Below are positions 36,278 through 46,154 of a stretch of DNA of 64,000 nucleotides, piece by piece. The notes under the pieces were generated by a model. That model was not told the origin of the DNA. It made no database searches and worked only from the letters and a program-made list of their open reading frames with translations. The stretch is taken from positions 3,138,756 to 3,202,755 of the forward strand of contig NZ_BDUD01000001.1 of NCBI RefSeq assembly GCF_003113895.1. The letters run 5' to 3'. The stretch is from Nostoc commune NIES-4072 (GTDB lineage Bacteria; Cyanobacteriota; Cyanobacteriia; Cyanobacteriales; Nostocaceae). Both the position numbers and the translations under genes were made by a program. Each line of letters begins with the position of its first letter. Within the stretch, counting starts at the first letter, position 1.

Positions 36278-37875
36278 TCCTGAACTGTCCCCTTAGCTTG
36301 AGGTTTCGACTGCATTTGATCTGATGATTTTTTTCATGAACTAACGTTTGATTAAAAACTTAATTGTTTTTAATCAAGTTTGTTGGCTGCTCAGTCCTAA
36401 CTATCCAGATTCCCTCCGATGAATTGAGGAAACTGTGCTTATAGTTTCTTAGTAAGTGAAAGGTAAAAATTTATCTTTTGTCTTCTCATCTGATTGGTAG
36501 GACAAAAGTCTCGGCGTAGCTCTTAGTAGATGCAGTTTTGTTCTTTGAAACTTTCTCAACTCCTAGTTCAATAAACTTTCTCTGTTAAAATGCCTGTATT
36601 TCTTACTACTGCTTAATTAAGCATTTTCCGGCAATTTTCCATATTTTTTTGAGTAGTGGGAAAAATTTATTTATCTTTGAACTTTAATAATGCCATTCGT
36701 CTTTATACTATTTTTTTTGGTTAATGTCATCTACTAATTTAGTAGATTTTAAGCTAAATTTACTGAATGTATTTAGATACGTACTTGCGTCTTGTGCAAC
36801 TTTTAATTTTGTCCTCCTTTGCTAATTCATGAGGGGTGTGACCCCCCATACAATCTCAATTTAAACCATTTATTATTGTCGAGTCGCTAGAAAATACTAC
36901 CATTAACTATGATGTAAAACAACTTCTAAAAACAAGAAAGTTTAAATAGTAGAAAACGTTCGTAGCTACAGCATTGAACATATTTTTATTAATAAGTTCA
37001 ATGAGATAATTATATTTTTATGCTGATGTTTCTTGATTTACAAGAAATACAGCTTCAGCTTATATAAATAAAATTACTAATCAATTTAAATCAAGCAAAA
37101 TACCTATAGCTAGATGCTTTTACTAAAAATATATGGCAGATTAAGTAGGTAGAATATTAAGAAAATTAGTGGGAGAGATAAAGTTAACTAACACATAAGA
37201 CTGTTAAGTTTATTCAACAGTAAATTTTATAGGAATTATAAATAAATTGTTTTTGAACAATGAGTAGTCTTATAGGGTGTCTTAACAGAGCTTAATGCAC
37301 TGCACCATTATTCTAAGATTTTGGTGAGTTGCATTATCGCTAATACACCCTACGTAGATTTCAAAAAGAAAACCGGAGTCCTATATGTGTCTTAATCTTT
37401 AAAACTTTTATAAAGCTGAGATTACGGATGCTGTAGTAGTTAGGTTAAATACTAGTAAAAACTACCAATTTTTATAAGTTCGCAATGAGTGCCTTGCTCA
37501 ACAAGAATACTTCGGTCTAAAACAAAGATATAGTCGGCATAAAGTAGTCTCGAATTCTCAATGCTTCAACTCTTACCATTACTGAAATTTTCCTTCGCTT
37601 CCGGAAACACTTGGAAAATACAGTCACAAATTTAGATTCTGCTTTATCAGATAAAGACCAATATACTTGGGTTAAGGTTAAAACTCTTTGTGAAAGTCAA
37701 TTTTTTTAACTAACCGCAGAGGCGCAGAGTACACAGAGAGAATGAGAAAATGCTTAACCCAAGCGTATTGCAATGAAAGCTTGTTTTAGATTGGCTTTCA
37801 CGTTGAGTTGACACGCATGATAGCTGTGTGTGTTTACGTTTGTTGGATCAAAACAAGAATCGCTTTGATGGTAAA
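36278..37875. other. 1.6-kb AT-rich gene-poor region with relics
   Basis: No intact gene is seen. About 37262-37380 resembles the palindromic repeat at 43020-43176 (TAGGGTGTCTTAAC facing AATACACCCTA, with an ACCGGAGTCCTATA end). A relic of an ABC transporter is listed separately. A plus-strand frame ending at TAA near 37710 (FRKHLENTVTNLDSALSDKD, then TWVKVKTLCESQFF) looks like another decayed fragment of unknown origin. About 37712-37745 is a repeat reading AACCGCAGAGGCGCAGAG. Confidence 0.5.
37452..37575 (-). pseudogene. 3' remnant of an ABC-transporter ATPase gene
   Basis: On the minus strand a frame without a start reads LLYADYIFVLDRSILVEQGT then HCELIK and ends at TAG (37452-37454). This matches the region just after the H-loop of ABC exporter ATPases (usual form ADRIIVLDKGRIVEQGTHEEL). 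The rest of the gene is gone, so it is a fragment. Confidence 0.6.
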
Positions 37876-40278
37876 TTAATTAATAACTAAGTAAATGCCC
37901 CAAATTGCCATTGCTCGTAAGTAGGTGCTAGCGCGGAAAGTACCAGCTGCGGTGATAGCTTCAGGGGTGCGAAATTGCAGACCATTGTCATAAATTTGCT
38001 GCACCACAGCTTGCGTCAACTTAAATGCTTCATCTTTCATTCCCATTTGCACAAGAAAAGCCGCCAGTCCAAAGTTTATCCCTGTCCATACTTCTAGGGG
38101 ATGAGTAGCTTTGGGGTTTTCTGGTGAACCGTCAGGACGAACACCATTAGCAGCACCAAACTCACCATTGCAGAATTTCAAAAAGCACGCATCATAAACA
38201 GTTTTTAAGGCAGAGAGAGCGCGATCGCTCGGTACAATATCTGGTAAGTCCAGCAGACGAGCATAAAATTGTCCGCACAATTGATCTGCCATCACTACAT
38301 CGGAACCACTTTTACTATCAAGTTTGTAATATTGGCCATTCCAGAGTTTTTCTTGGTAGATAGGAAGAGATTGTTGTAACCAAGTTTCATAAGTGGATTT
38401 TTGAACCGCCAAGACGCCAAGATCGCCAAGGTTATGAGTTAATAGAATATCGCTAATTGCGATCGCAGCCTCTAGCGCCGCTAACCATAACCCACCACAA
38501 TAGGCGCTGACACCCTGTAACCGCCAATCATCAAAGGTTTGGTCAGGCGCACCAGAATTTTCGGGAATCCCATCGCCATCAATGTCAAAGGTTTTTAGGT
38601 AGTCAAGGGTTTGAACGATCGCATCCCAGCAATCTGCTAAGAATTCTACATCGTCAGCACCCGTGAGCAAGAAATCACGGTATACTTGCAAGACAAAATC
38701 ACTACCCAAATCTTTCCACAAATTGCAGTCTTGATAGCTGGTGTAGTTGGTTTTCTCCCAAACATGTTCATTGGGTGCGCCTAAATCGTGGGGTGTTGCA
38801 CCTGCAACTTTGCGAACTGCGATCGGGCTTTCTGCCTTAATTGTCATGTAATAGCCAATTATCCTGGGTGTATCATCACCTTGAGGAATCGCCCGTGCAA
38901 ATGCCCTGATTACCGACTTTTCTAGTTCTGGAAACAACATCAGCAGGGCAAAAGAGCCGTATAATCGCACATCGAGACTTTCATACCAACGGTAGTCTAG
39001 GCACTCTAGCACCGCAAACTGACCGATGGGGTCAAGTTCTGATGCTGCACTCCAGAGAGTACCGCCGCTAGTGAGGTCGTAAAGCTCATTAAATAGAGCC
39101 ATTTTAAACCAGTTGGGTAAATCTTCACGGTCGAGAATCGGTTTTTGCCAAGTTTGAATTTGCGATCGCCAGCTTTGGTATTCTTGTAGTGCAGTGGATG
39201 CGATCGCCCAAGCGTTGTTTCCGCTTTTACCAAAAAAGTCTGTATATCTGCGATAATAGTTGACTCCGGCGGCAAATTCTGTGATCGGCAAATCCCAAGC
39301 GAGGACAAAGGGGATTTCAAGAGTTTCGCCTGGTTGGAGAGTGAAACGGAGTGCGATTGCAGCCCCTAATTGTGTATTCTCTGTTGCTGTCGTATCTAAA
39401 TAATTAGGCAAAGAACCATCTTTAGCAAAGCTTTGCCACACCTCATTACCAGTTCCTTCAGGATTCCATTGGGTGTGGTGAAATACTTCCACCTGGGGAT
39501 GCTTCAGCGTCGCAATACACCAAGTTCCGTCACCTTCTTGCAAAGCCTCACTACCAACATGACCTAAAACACAGCCAAACTGTTGTGTATTTTCAACTAT
39601 TTGATTATAGTTTCCTTGACTTTCGCCCCAGCGCGGTTGGTATTCGTAAACCGGACTACCATCATCGCGCACCCGCACTTCAGGAGATTTTAGAGCGTTT
39701 GTAAACCAGCCCACCATATTTTGCCAAGTGAGCATAATACTGAGAGTAATGGGTGCATTTGTAGGGTTGTGGGCATTCCAGAGGAATATTGCCACAGGGT
39801 AGCTAGTTTCTTGATAATTACCTGCCCAAATTGGGGAAAATTGTTCACAAGTCAACTGTGCTTGAAATACATTTTCATACATAAACCAGCTACGTGGATA
39901 TAGCGCGTGATAATTACCTGTCCCCTCTGTGGTGGAAGTTGTCGGATACCATTGCCAAGCTTTGAGAGTACCATCATCAGGCGCTTGCGTAGATAAAGCG
40001 TAGGCTTGGGAAGATGTGCTATTAGACTCAAACACGCTGAATTGACAAGCGGGAACGTTTTTGAAGGTATGTTCACCACCATCGATGTGCCACAGATTAA
40101 AATCTCCCCGTGAAGAACGACCGATGCAACCTGCACCAAAGCCGCCCAAAGGCATACCATGCCAAGGCCCATCATCGATATTACTTGCGTAGCGAACGGT
40201 ATAAGGTTTATCCCACCCTAAGCCGATAGGACGGCTCCAAGTGCAAGAGGGAATTTTCACAGAAAGTTGATTTGTCAT
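37876..40278 (-). CDS. GH116-family glycoside hydrolase (GBA2-like)
   Basis: An 800-residue protein matching GH116, which includes non-lysosomal glucosylceramidase GBA2 and bacterial beta-glucosidases/xylosidases. Residues about 30-330 are the N-terminal beta domain (GMPLGGFGAGCIGRSSRGDF, FNLWHIDGG). Residues about 390-795 are the (alpha/alpha)6 catalytic domain, with YRWYESLDVRLYGSFALL and DGIPENSGAPDQTFDDW, where family catalytic residues lie. There is no signal peptide, so it is probably cytoplasmic. Residues about 615-626 (HNLGDLGVLAVQKS) are encoded by the GAACCGCCAAGACGCCAAG repeat core, inserted in frame. Substrate unknown. Confidence 0.88.
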   Translation of the reverse strand: MTNQLSVKIPSCTWSRPIGLGWDKPYTVRYASNIDDGPWHGMPLGGFGAGCIGRSSRGDFNLWHIDGGEHTFKNVPACQFSVFESNSTSSQAYALSTQAPDDGTLKAWQWYPTTSTTEGTGNYHALYPRSWFMYENVFQAQLTCEQFSPIWAGNYQETSYPVAIFLWNAHNPTNAPITLSIMLTWQNMVGWFTNALKSPEVRVRDDGSPVYEYQPRWGESQGNYNQIVENTQQFGCVLGHVGSEALQEGDGTWCIATLKHPQVEVFHHTQWNPEGTGNEVWQSFAKDGSLPNYLDTTATENTQLGAAIALRFTLQPGETLEIPFVLAWDLPITEFAAGVNYYRRYTDFFGKSGNNAWAIASTALQEYQSWRSQIQTWQKPILDREDLPNWFKMALFNELYDLTSGGTLWSAASELDPIGQFAVLECLDYRWYESLDVRLYGSFALLMLFPELEKSVIRAFARAIPQGDDTPRIIGYYMTIKAESPIAVRKVAGATPHDLGAPNEHVWEKTNYTSYQDCNLWKDLGSDFVLQVYRDFLLTGADDVEFLADCWDAIVQTLDYLKTFDIDGDGIPENSGAPDQTFDDWRLQGVSAYCGGLWLAALEAAIAISDILLTHNLGDLGVLAVQKSTYETWLQQSLPIYQEKLWNGQYYKLDSKSGSDVVMADQLCGQFYARLLDLPDIVPSDRALSALKTVYDACFLKFCNGEFGAANGVRPDGSPENPKATHPLEVWTGINFGLAAFLVQMGMKDEAFKLTQAVVQQIYDNGLQFRTPEAITAAGTFRASTYLRAMAIWGIYLVIN
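38402..38431. repeat. MITE-related repeat core inside the GH116 gene
   Basis: GAACCGCCAAGACGCCAAG followed by ATCGCCAAGG matches the interior of the 93-bp MITE and the arms of the narB-nrtP inverted repeat. It lies in frame in the GH116 gene without terminal repeats. Confidence 0.8.
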
Positions 40279-40525
40279 CGCTTAATGTTACATTGTGCAG
40301 TTACGTCAATGAAGACTAGCGCGATGTGTGATTTTTCTCAAGGGGCACAACGATGTAAGCCCACAGCATTGCATTGGTGTCAACTTAAGAAGATAAAGCC
40401 CAAATTTGTTAAGTGTAAGCGTCAATCTCAAGGGTGACGTTTACGTTTAGTTTTGTCGAAGGCTTAAAAAACAAGATGTTCTAAAGAAACAGGCGCACGG
40501 AGGTAAGCGAGTAAACTGTATATAT

Positions 40526-41071
40526 ATGAATATTCCAACTTCACTTGACACAATTATTCGGCAACAGCCTTACCCGCTTTTATTCGCCATCATTAGTGGT
40601 TCCCACTTATATGGTTTCCCGTCACCTGATTCTGATTATGACTTGCGTGGTGTGCATATTTTACCAGTTAGGGAAGTGGTGGGATTAAAGACTGGGAATG
40701 AAACTATTGAAGTTTCATAAGTTCAGGAATCTTTAGAAATTGATTTAGTAACTCACGATGTAAAAAAATTCTTTTTGATGCTACTTAAAAAGAATGGTTA
40801 CGTATTAGAACAACTGTATTCACCTTTAATATTAACCACTTCAACCGAACACGAAGAATTAAAATTTATTGCTAAAAATTGCTTTACCCGTCACCATAGT
40901 TATCACTATCTTGGTTTTGCTGCAACGCAATGGAAACTTTCACTAATTTTTTCCCGCAAGGCATGGGAAGCAAAAGCACCAGCAGCAACTGACAAACCGC
41001 CTAAAATGGCAGCTACGCTTAAAAAAATCTGCGTCATTAGACCTAGCCGTAAGTTAATTATTAGTTATTAG
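40526..41071 (+). pseudogene. Broken RlaP/YcgL-type nucleotidyltransferase
   Basis: The first 64 codons encode a nucleotidyltransferase-fold domain with GSHLYGFPSPDSDYDLRGVH (the GS and DxD motif). An in-frame TAA at 40718-40720 interrupts it. The same frame then continues as VQESLEIDLVTHDVKKFFLM, LKKNGYVLEQLYSPL and HHSYHYLGFAATQWK, as expected for the family. After that it degenerates and ends at 41071, well short of full length (about 250 residues or more). A stop plus a downstream deletion/frameshift make this a pseudogene. The 3' end runs into TTAGTCA repeats. Confidence 0.82.
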
Positions 41072-41123
41072 TCATTGGTCATTGGTCATTAGTTAATAAC
41101 AAAGGACAAATGACAAATGACAA

Positions 41124-41609
41124 TTAGACATCAAAATGATATGATACGGCGCCTTCTTCATTTACCTTAAAGTTTGCATTGAAGTCTTTAGCTTTTTCAT
41201 CTAAATATTGCCTAGCATGGGCTGCGGGTAATTGTGACTGCATGGCAAAACCTAATACAGTTATACGCCCATGATTTTCTTGTAGCATTTTATAAAAAAT
41301 TGATTGCAGGCGATCGCTAACTTGTTGATTAAGAGCTTTTTTCTCCTGTCGGCTTTGACGGTATAATCCCAATGCTAACCATGCCCCTAGTGTTAGACTA
41401 GGAATGCCAAAAATTAAACGTTCTACCGTAGTATCATCAATTACAGGGGTATTTGTTTCTGAGAACTCAATCGAACCATCCCAAGTTAAAGGTAGCGTGA
41501 TTGATTTTTCTGTAGTCGTTTTATTAAATACCTCTGCTGCTGATAGAGTTACAAACATGAATCCCATTGTCAGTAGCCAAGCTGCGGCCAATTTTTCAGC
41601 AGTTTTCAT
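41124..41609 (-). CDS. Unknown membrane-anchored protein
   Basis: A 161-residue protein with two membrane helices (about residues 8-28 and 64-83) and a C-terminal soluble domain (about 90-161) of helix-helix-strand type ending in GAVSYHFDV. The segment LPAAHARQYLDEKAKDFNAN followed by two strands resembles a small winged-helix. It is conserved among cyanobacteria to my recollection, but I cannot name a family. It ends against a TTAGTCA repeat tract. Confidence 0.7.
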   Translation of the reverse strand: MKTAEKLAAAWLLTMGFMFVTLSAAEVFNKTTTEKSITLPLTWDGSIEFSETNTPVIDDTTVERLIFGIPSLTLGAWLALGLYRQSRQEKKALNQQVSDRLQSIFYKMLQENHGRITVLGFAMQSQLPAAHARQYLDEKAKDFNANFKVNEEGAVSYHFDV

Positions 41610-42007
41610 AGTTCCGCTTTAGATTTACACTTTGCTAGCGATTTTAACCTGACTTTCGCAAAGGTTCCAATATATCAATCTATTCCTGACGATAGGTTTG
41701 TCAGCGCTTCTTCTATCTTATTGAGTCCTTTCTCGATACCATCTAGGCGCTTACGGTTCTCCCACTGTTTATTTGTCACGGAGGAAAGCGATCAGATTAA
41801 ATGTCAAAAATATAGTATAAATTCTGCCTTTGTTACTTAAGTAAGGGTGTGCGATCGCTATAATAATTAATTGTTCATGCTCCCGATCAGAGCAATCGCC
41901 AAAATTAAAAGTAGAACTTAGCGCCAACTAAAATACTTACCAGTGTTAAGCTTAAGATTTTAAAATCGCAGCAGAGGTATAATATTTATCTTGCTGCGAT
42001 TCTAAAC
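41610..42007. other. Intergenic region without a clear gene
   Basis: A minus-strand frame of 34 codons at 41675-41779 (GTG start, NKQWENRKRLDGIEKGLNKI) could encode a small coiled-coil peptide but lacks a ribosome-binding site. Otherwise nothing is seen. The right end is the 3' side of chlM. Confidence 0.4.
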
Positions 42008-42694
42008 TTAGTTGCGTGTAGCTTCAAGTAGGCGGGAAAAATAGAAACGAGTCTTTGTCATCGCTTTTCGTTGCAATGAAAAGCCATTACTTTCCAAAAT
42101 TTTCACTACATCAGCCTCACGATGCAAATATGCACGAGTTGCTTTACTTGGCCCAGGAAAGAAACTGCCAATTTTCTTGAGTATACTTAAGGCGCAAGTC
42201 TTCGGCGCAAAACTGAGAATTATCCGCGACTGTGCCAAAGAACAGAGGTGAGAAATCATCTCATCTGCTTTTTCTTGGGGGTAGTGGATGAGAACATCTA
42301 AGCAAATAACGGTATGGTAACTACCACTTAACGATTCCAAATCTTGCACAGCAAAAGTGGGATTTTCAGCATTTTCCAAAGTTTGCTTGGCTCTATCCTT
42401 ACCTTCTTCCACCATTTTTTCAGAAATATCGGCGGCATAGACTTTAGCACCATCTACCGCTAGAGGGATGCTGAGACTACCGACACCACACCCAGCATCG
42501 CAGATTGATAGCTCTGGTAAATTGTTATCAGCCTTCAGCCAGCCGAGAACTGTATCCACGGTTTGCTGGTGTCCATTGCGAATGTCTAGTTGGACTTTGT
42601 TGACTTCGCCATCGCCGTAGATTCGCTTCCAACGGTCAAACCCTGTGGAATTGAAATACTCGCGAACAATCGTTTTATCGTCGGCTGCGTTCAT
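42008..42694 (-). CDS. chlM: Magnesium-protoporphyrin IX methyltransferase ChlM
   Basis: ChlM transfers a methyl group from S-adenosylmethionine to the 13-propionate of Mg-protoporphyrin IX in chlorophyll synthesis. The 228-residue protein opens with the typical VREYFNSTGFDRWKRIYGDG. It has the SAM-binding ICDAGCGVGSLSIPLA, the conserved VYAADISEKMV and ICLDVLIHYPQE, and the C-terminal RAYLHREADV, then TRFYFSRLLEA. Length and sequence match cyanobacterial ChlM. Monocistronic. Confidence 0.96.
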   Translation of the reverse strand: MNAADDKTIVREYFNSTGFDRWKRIYGDGEVNKVQLDIRNGHQQTVDTVLGWLKADNNLPELSICDAGCGVGSLSIPLAVDGAKVYAADISEKMVEEGKDRAKQTLENAENPTFAVQDLESLSGSYHTVICLDVLIHYPQEKADEMISHLCSLAQSRIILSFAPKTCALSILKKIGSFFPGPSKATRAYLHREADVVKILESNGFSLQRKAMTKTRFYFSRLLEATRN

Positions 42695-43249
42695 AAACTT
42701 TGATTTTTAGGGGTTCCCAATGCTTAAAATTATCATTGATAGGAACCCATAAGAACGGTCTTCCAGATTTTTATAGATATGGCGCACAGAAGTCAGTTAG
42801 CACATCTTTGCACATTTAATCATTTAAATGATAAGTGGTATGAGCCATTTTCTACTATTTATTTATTCATCCATTCTTTTCGTTACTATAAACCCCATTC
42901 TTATTTCAACCTGTAGATGTAGACAACCCCTTCTTAAGGTGGTATCGTAATTGCGATAGCTTCGCTCGCCGTAGGCATCGCAACATTTATGCTGTTAAAG
43001 ATTTAATTGTTTGTAACTAATATAGGATTACTATTTGATTTTTGAATGGAATTAGGTATTGTAGAGTGTGTTAGAACGGAGTTCGTAACGCACTATTATC
43101 AAGGGTTTGATGCCGTACTCTCTGTGCTAACACATCCTACAGATATTTTCTCCAAATCAAACCGGATTCCTATAGAACTAAAGTAACCAGAAATTTTAAG
43201 TAAAATTTCTTATGTAAGTAAATTTCATATTTAGGTTTAATTATTAAAC
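42695..43249. repeat. Intergenic region with a 150-bp palindromic element
   Basis: About 43020-43176 is bounded by similar inverted ends (TATAGGATTACTATTTGATT left; the right end, read on the minus strand, is TATAGGAATCCGGTTTGATT). Inside, GTAGAGTGTGTTAG faces GCTAACACATCCTAC. It is a MITE-like repeat with no coding capacity. A related partial copy lies near 37262-37380. About 42953-42985 is a separate short palindrome (GCGATAGCTTCGCTCGC). No gene is seen. Confidence 0.65.
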
Positions 43250-45331
43250 ATGGCACTGAACTCGCTAACAGAAAGTCCTATTGTTGCATTTACAATTCTC
43301 CTAACAGTAATCTTTACTGTACCTCCTATATTTGAGCGATTAAGGCTACCTGGGTTAGTGGGGTTGTTGGTGGCAGGTATATTACTAGGGCAAAATGGAT
43401 TAAAGTTATTAAACCCTGATTCTGAAACTATCAATCTGCTCTCGGATATCGGTAAACTTTATTTGATGTTCGTGGCAGGTTTAGAAATTGACTTAGAGCA
43501 GTTTCGTAAGACTAGAAATCGCTCAATGGGGTTTGGCACCTTAACATTTTTAGTTCCAATGATTGCTGGCATTGCTACAGGGCGATTATTCAATTTTGGT
43601 TGGAATTCCTCTGTCCTAATTGGTTCTTTACTAGCCTCTCATACCCTCTTAGCATATCCAATTGTGAGTCGTTTGGGAGTGGTAGGAAATGAAGCTGTAA
43701 CCGTCACGATTGGTGCCACAATTTTTACTGACACAGGTGCTTTGCTAGTATTAGCGATTTGTGTTGGAATTCATGGAGGAGAATTCTCCGCCATGAGTTT
43801 AGCAATTTTATTAGGTGGATTAGCAATTTATACTGCTGTTGTCCTGTTTGGCTTTGACTGGGCAGGAAAAGAGTTTTTTCGTCGCTCTGGGGATGAACAA
43901 AGTAACCAGTTTTTGTTTATATTATTAGCATTATTTTTGGCATCTGTTGGAGCGCAGGTAATTGGAGTTGAAAAAATTGTTGGTGCTTTTTTAGCAGGTT
44001 TAGCTGTCAACGATGTTCTAGGACGTAGCCCAGTTAGAGAAAAAATCGAGTTTATTGGTAGTGTTTTATTTATCCCTTGTTTCTTTGTGGACATGGGATT
44101 ATTGATTAATATTCCTGCATTTATCAAAACCCTCAGTTCAATTTGGCTGACTCTAGTAATTGTAGTAGCTTTGATTGGCAGCAAATTTATAGCAGCATTC
44201 TTAGCCAAATTATTGTATCGCTACAACACGGCGGAATTGCTAACGATGTGGTCATTGTCACTACCACAGGTAGCAGCCACACTAGCAGCAGCCTTAGTTG
44301 CATATCAAACAGTAAATCCTGCTGGTGAACGCTTAATCAGTGAAGGTGTTTTAAATAGTGTGATTGTCCTGATGCTGGTGACTGCAATTTTGGGGCCAGT
44401 GATCACATCACGATTTGCTTCTTCATTACAGCTTGCTCAGTCAGATTTTGAAACAGATAGTTTAACAACTTGGTGGCAAGGTAATGAAGATCAGGAAGTA
44501 GAGAAAAACCAATATCCATTTACTGTATTAGTGCCAATATACAACCCCCAAACCCAGCGTTATCTAATAGAAATGGCAGCACTACTGGCTAGTCATGAAT
44601 CTGGAAAGATTGTGCCGTTAGCTATTACTAGAGCACATATTCAGATGGATGATCCGCAATTAGTAACAGCACTCGCTCAAAGCCGAGAAAGATTGAATTT
44701 AGCTAAAGAAATCAGTCAAGAATTTGAGGTGGAAGTATTACCAGCAATTCGGATTGATGATGATGCAGCTTTGGGAATTAGCCGCACCAGTCGAGAACAA
44801 AACGCTAGTTTAGTAGTCATGGGTTGGTCGCAGACAACAGGTTTGCGTGCCCGTTTATTTGGTAGTGTAATTGATAGCGTTTTCTGGTCTTCTCACTGTC
44901 CAGTAGCAGTAACACGCCTGTTAAGTAGTCCTAAGACAATTCAAAGAATTCTTGTACCAGTTGGAGACTTAACGCGGCAAACTATCGGTGCTTTAAGGTT
45001 TGCCCAGATTTTAGCTGATGTTAATCAGGCAGAAGTAGTGCTGTTACACGTATCCGAGCGCAAAACACCGCCTAATCGAGTAGAAAACTTTGTATCTCAA
45101 TTATCTGATATTACTTCTAAAAGTCAATTACAGGTGAATACGAATATCCAAACAATCAGAGGTGATGATATTGCTAGAACCATAATTCGGGAAGCTCAGT
45201 CATTTGATTTAGCGGTGTTACGTTCTGTTCGTTATCGCACAGCAGGTGGATTAGCTGTTAGCGAAGTGACAACGCAGTTAATTCGGGAATTGAAGTGTTC
45301 AATTGTATTGTTGGGAGAACCTCATTCGTAA
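43250..45331 (+). CDS. CPA2-type cation/proton antiporter with universal stress domains
   Basis: A 693-residue protein. Residues about 8-390 are a Na+/H+ exchanger domain of the CPA2 (KefB/NapA-like) group with 11-12 helices. They include LPGLVGLLVAGILLGQNG, the ion-binding region SLLASHTLLAYPIVSRLG and the conserved GAFLAGLAVNDVLG. Residues about 420-550 and 560-690 are two cytoplasmic universal-stress-like domains, with YPFTVLVPIYNPQTQRY, VVMGWSQTTGLRARLFGSVI and ILVPVGDLTRQTIGALRFAQ. The USP domains probably sense nucleotides or regulate transport. Cation (Na+ or K+) unknown. Confidence 0.92.
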   Translation: MALNSLTESPIVAFTILLTVIFTVPPIFERLRLPGLVGLLVAGILLGQNGLKLLNPDSETINLLSDIGKLYLMFVAGLEIDLEQFRKTRNRSMGFGTLTFLVPMIAGIATGRLFNFGWNSSVLIGSLLASHTLLAYPIVSRLGVVGNEAVTVTIGATIFTDTGALLVLAICVGIHGGEFSAMSLAILLGGLAIYTAVVLFGFDWAGKEFFRRSGDEQSNQFLFILLALFLASVGAQVIGVEKIVGAFLAGLAVNDVLGRSPVREKIEFIGSVLFIPCFFVDMGLLINIPAFIKTLSSIWLTLVIVVALIGSKFIAAFLAKLLYRYNTAELLTMWSLSLPQVAATLAAALVAYQTVNPAGERLISEGVLNSVIVLMLVTAILGPVITSRFASSLQLAQSDFETDSLTTWWQGNEDQEVEKNQYPFTVLVPIYNPQTQRYLIEMAALLASHESGKIVPLAITRAHIQMDDPQLVTALAQSRERLNLAKEISQEFEVEVLPAIRIDDDAALGISRTSREQNASLVVMGWSQTTGLRARLFGSVIDSVFWSSHCPVAVTRLLSSPKTIQRILVPVGDLTRQTIGALRFAQILADVNQAEVVLLHVSERKTPPNRVENFVSQLSDITSKSQLQVNTNIQTIRGDDIARTIIREAQSFDLAVLRSVRYRTAGGLAVSEVTTQLIRELKCSIVLLGEPHS

Positions 45332-45702
45332 TGTGGGGAAGTCAATACCAGTTAAAATAGAAAACACTTGCGATCGCTTTTGGGTCAGTGATGGGAATCG
45401 ACAAGAGCGATCGCATAGTTTTATAGCTATTCTCAAAATTGCTCTTGAGATAATAACGGCTCAAATGAGCGGTAAGCCTCATAATTCCGAAAATGTCGAG
45501 TATATGATGGGTTGTTGAACTTGCGATCGCACTATAGCGCTTCTCTGTTGAGTGCAATACAGACCTAACCCCCAGCCCCTTCCCTACGAGGGAAGGGGAG
45601 TAAGATTCAAAGCCTCTCTCCTTTTAGGAGAGAGGTTTGGAGAGAGGTCAAAACTGTACTGCACCCAAGCGAGAACCGCTATATTTCCAATCATGTTGAT
45701 GA
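45332..45702. repeat. Intergenic region with inverted repeats
   Basis: HIP1 sites are frequent (45371, 45403, 45521). About 45567-45655 is a repeat made of two hairpins: CCCCTTCCCTACGAGGG then GAAGGGG, and CCTCTCTCCTTTTAGGAG then AGAGG. This type of intergenic repeat is common in Nostoc. No gene is supported. Confidence 0.6.
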
Positions 45703-46152
45703 TTAACTTATATCCTCAATGCGATCTTCTGGTGGAGGATGACGGTTAACTACTTTGTCAGCAGCACGAATATTTACAATTCTTTCTCGATTTAAATTTA
45801 GTGCAGCTATTGTTGCTTTGCCAGTTTGTGTTAGCCCATTAATTTTAAGTTTATCAGCAGACCAAATAAAATGTTCACTCCAGAGACTTTCTCTTGGATT
45901 AAATAAAGGAAACTCTAAACCAGATTCAGGATCTATGGCTTTGGTTTTGGCTGATTTTCTGCGGTTACAATGGAAACAAGCTAAAGCCAAATTATCTATA
46001 GTATCTTTGCCGTTTTGACTTAAGGGAATAACATGATCTACTGTGAATAATACATACTGCCACTTTTCTGAAGCGTGGCAATATTCACACAATTCAGAGG
46101 CTCGCTGACGTACTTGTTGCTGAATTGCATCGGGAATTTTACGACTAGCCAC
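45703..46152 (-). CDS. HNH endonuclease
   Basis: A 149-residue HNH nuclease. The zinc-binding cysteines CEYC and CFHC bracket the catalytic DHVIPLSQNGKDTIDNLALA (His-Asn). Length and layout resemble stand-alone HNH proteins common in cyanobacteria; partner or target unknown. Its start lies 3 bp downstream of the stop codon of the small gene upstream, so they are translated together. Confidence 0.9.
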   Translation of the reverse strand: MASRKIPDAIQQQVRQRASELCEYCHASEKWQYVLFTVDHVIPLSQNGKDTIDNLALACFHCNRRKSAKTKAIDPESGLEFPLFNPRESLWSEHFIWSADKLKINGLTQTGKATIAALNLNRERIVNIRAADKVVNRHPPPEDRIEDIS

Positions 46153-46154
46153 TT

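Noticed and set aside
45303..45749. Short plus- and minus-strand frames after the antiporter gene
   Set aside because: They cover HIP1 sites and hairpin repeats and have no protein-like features.
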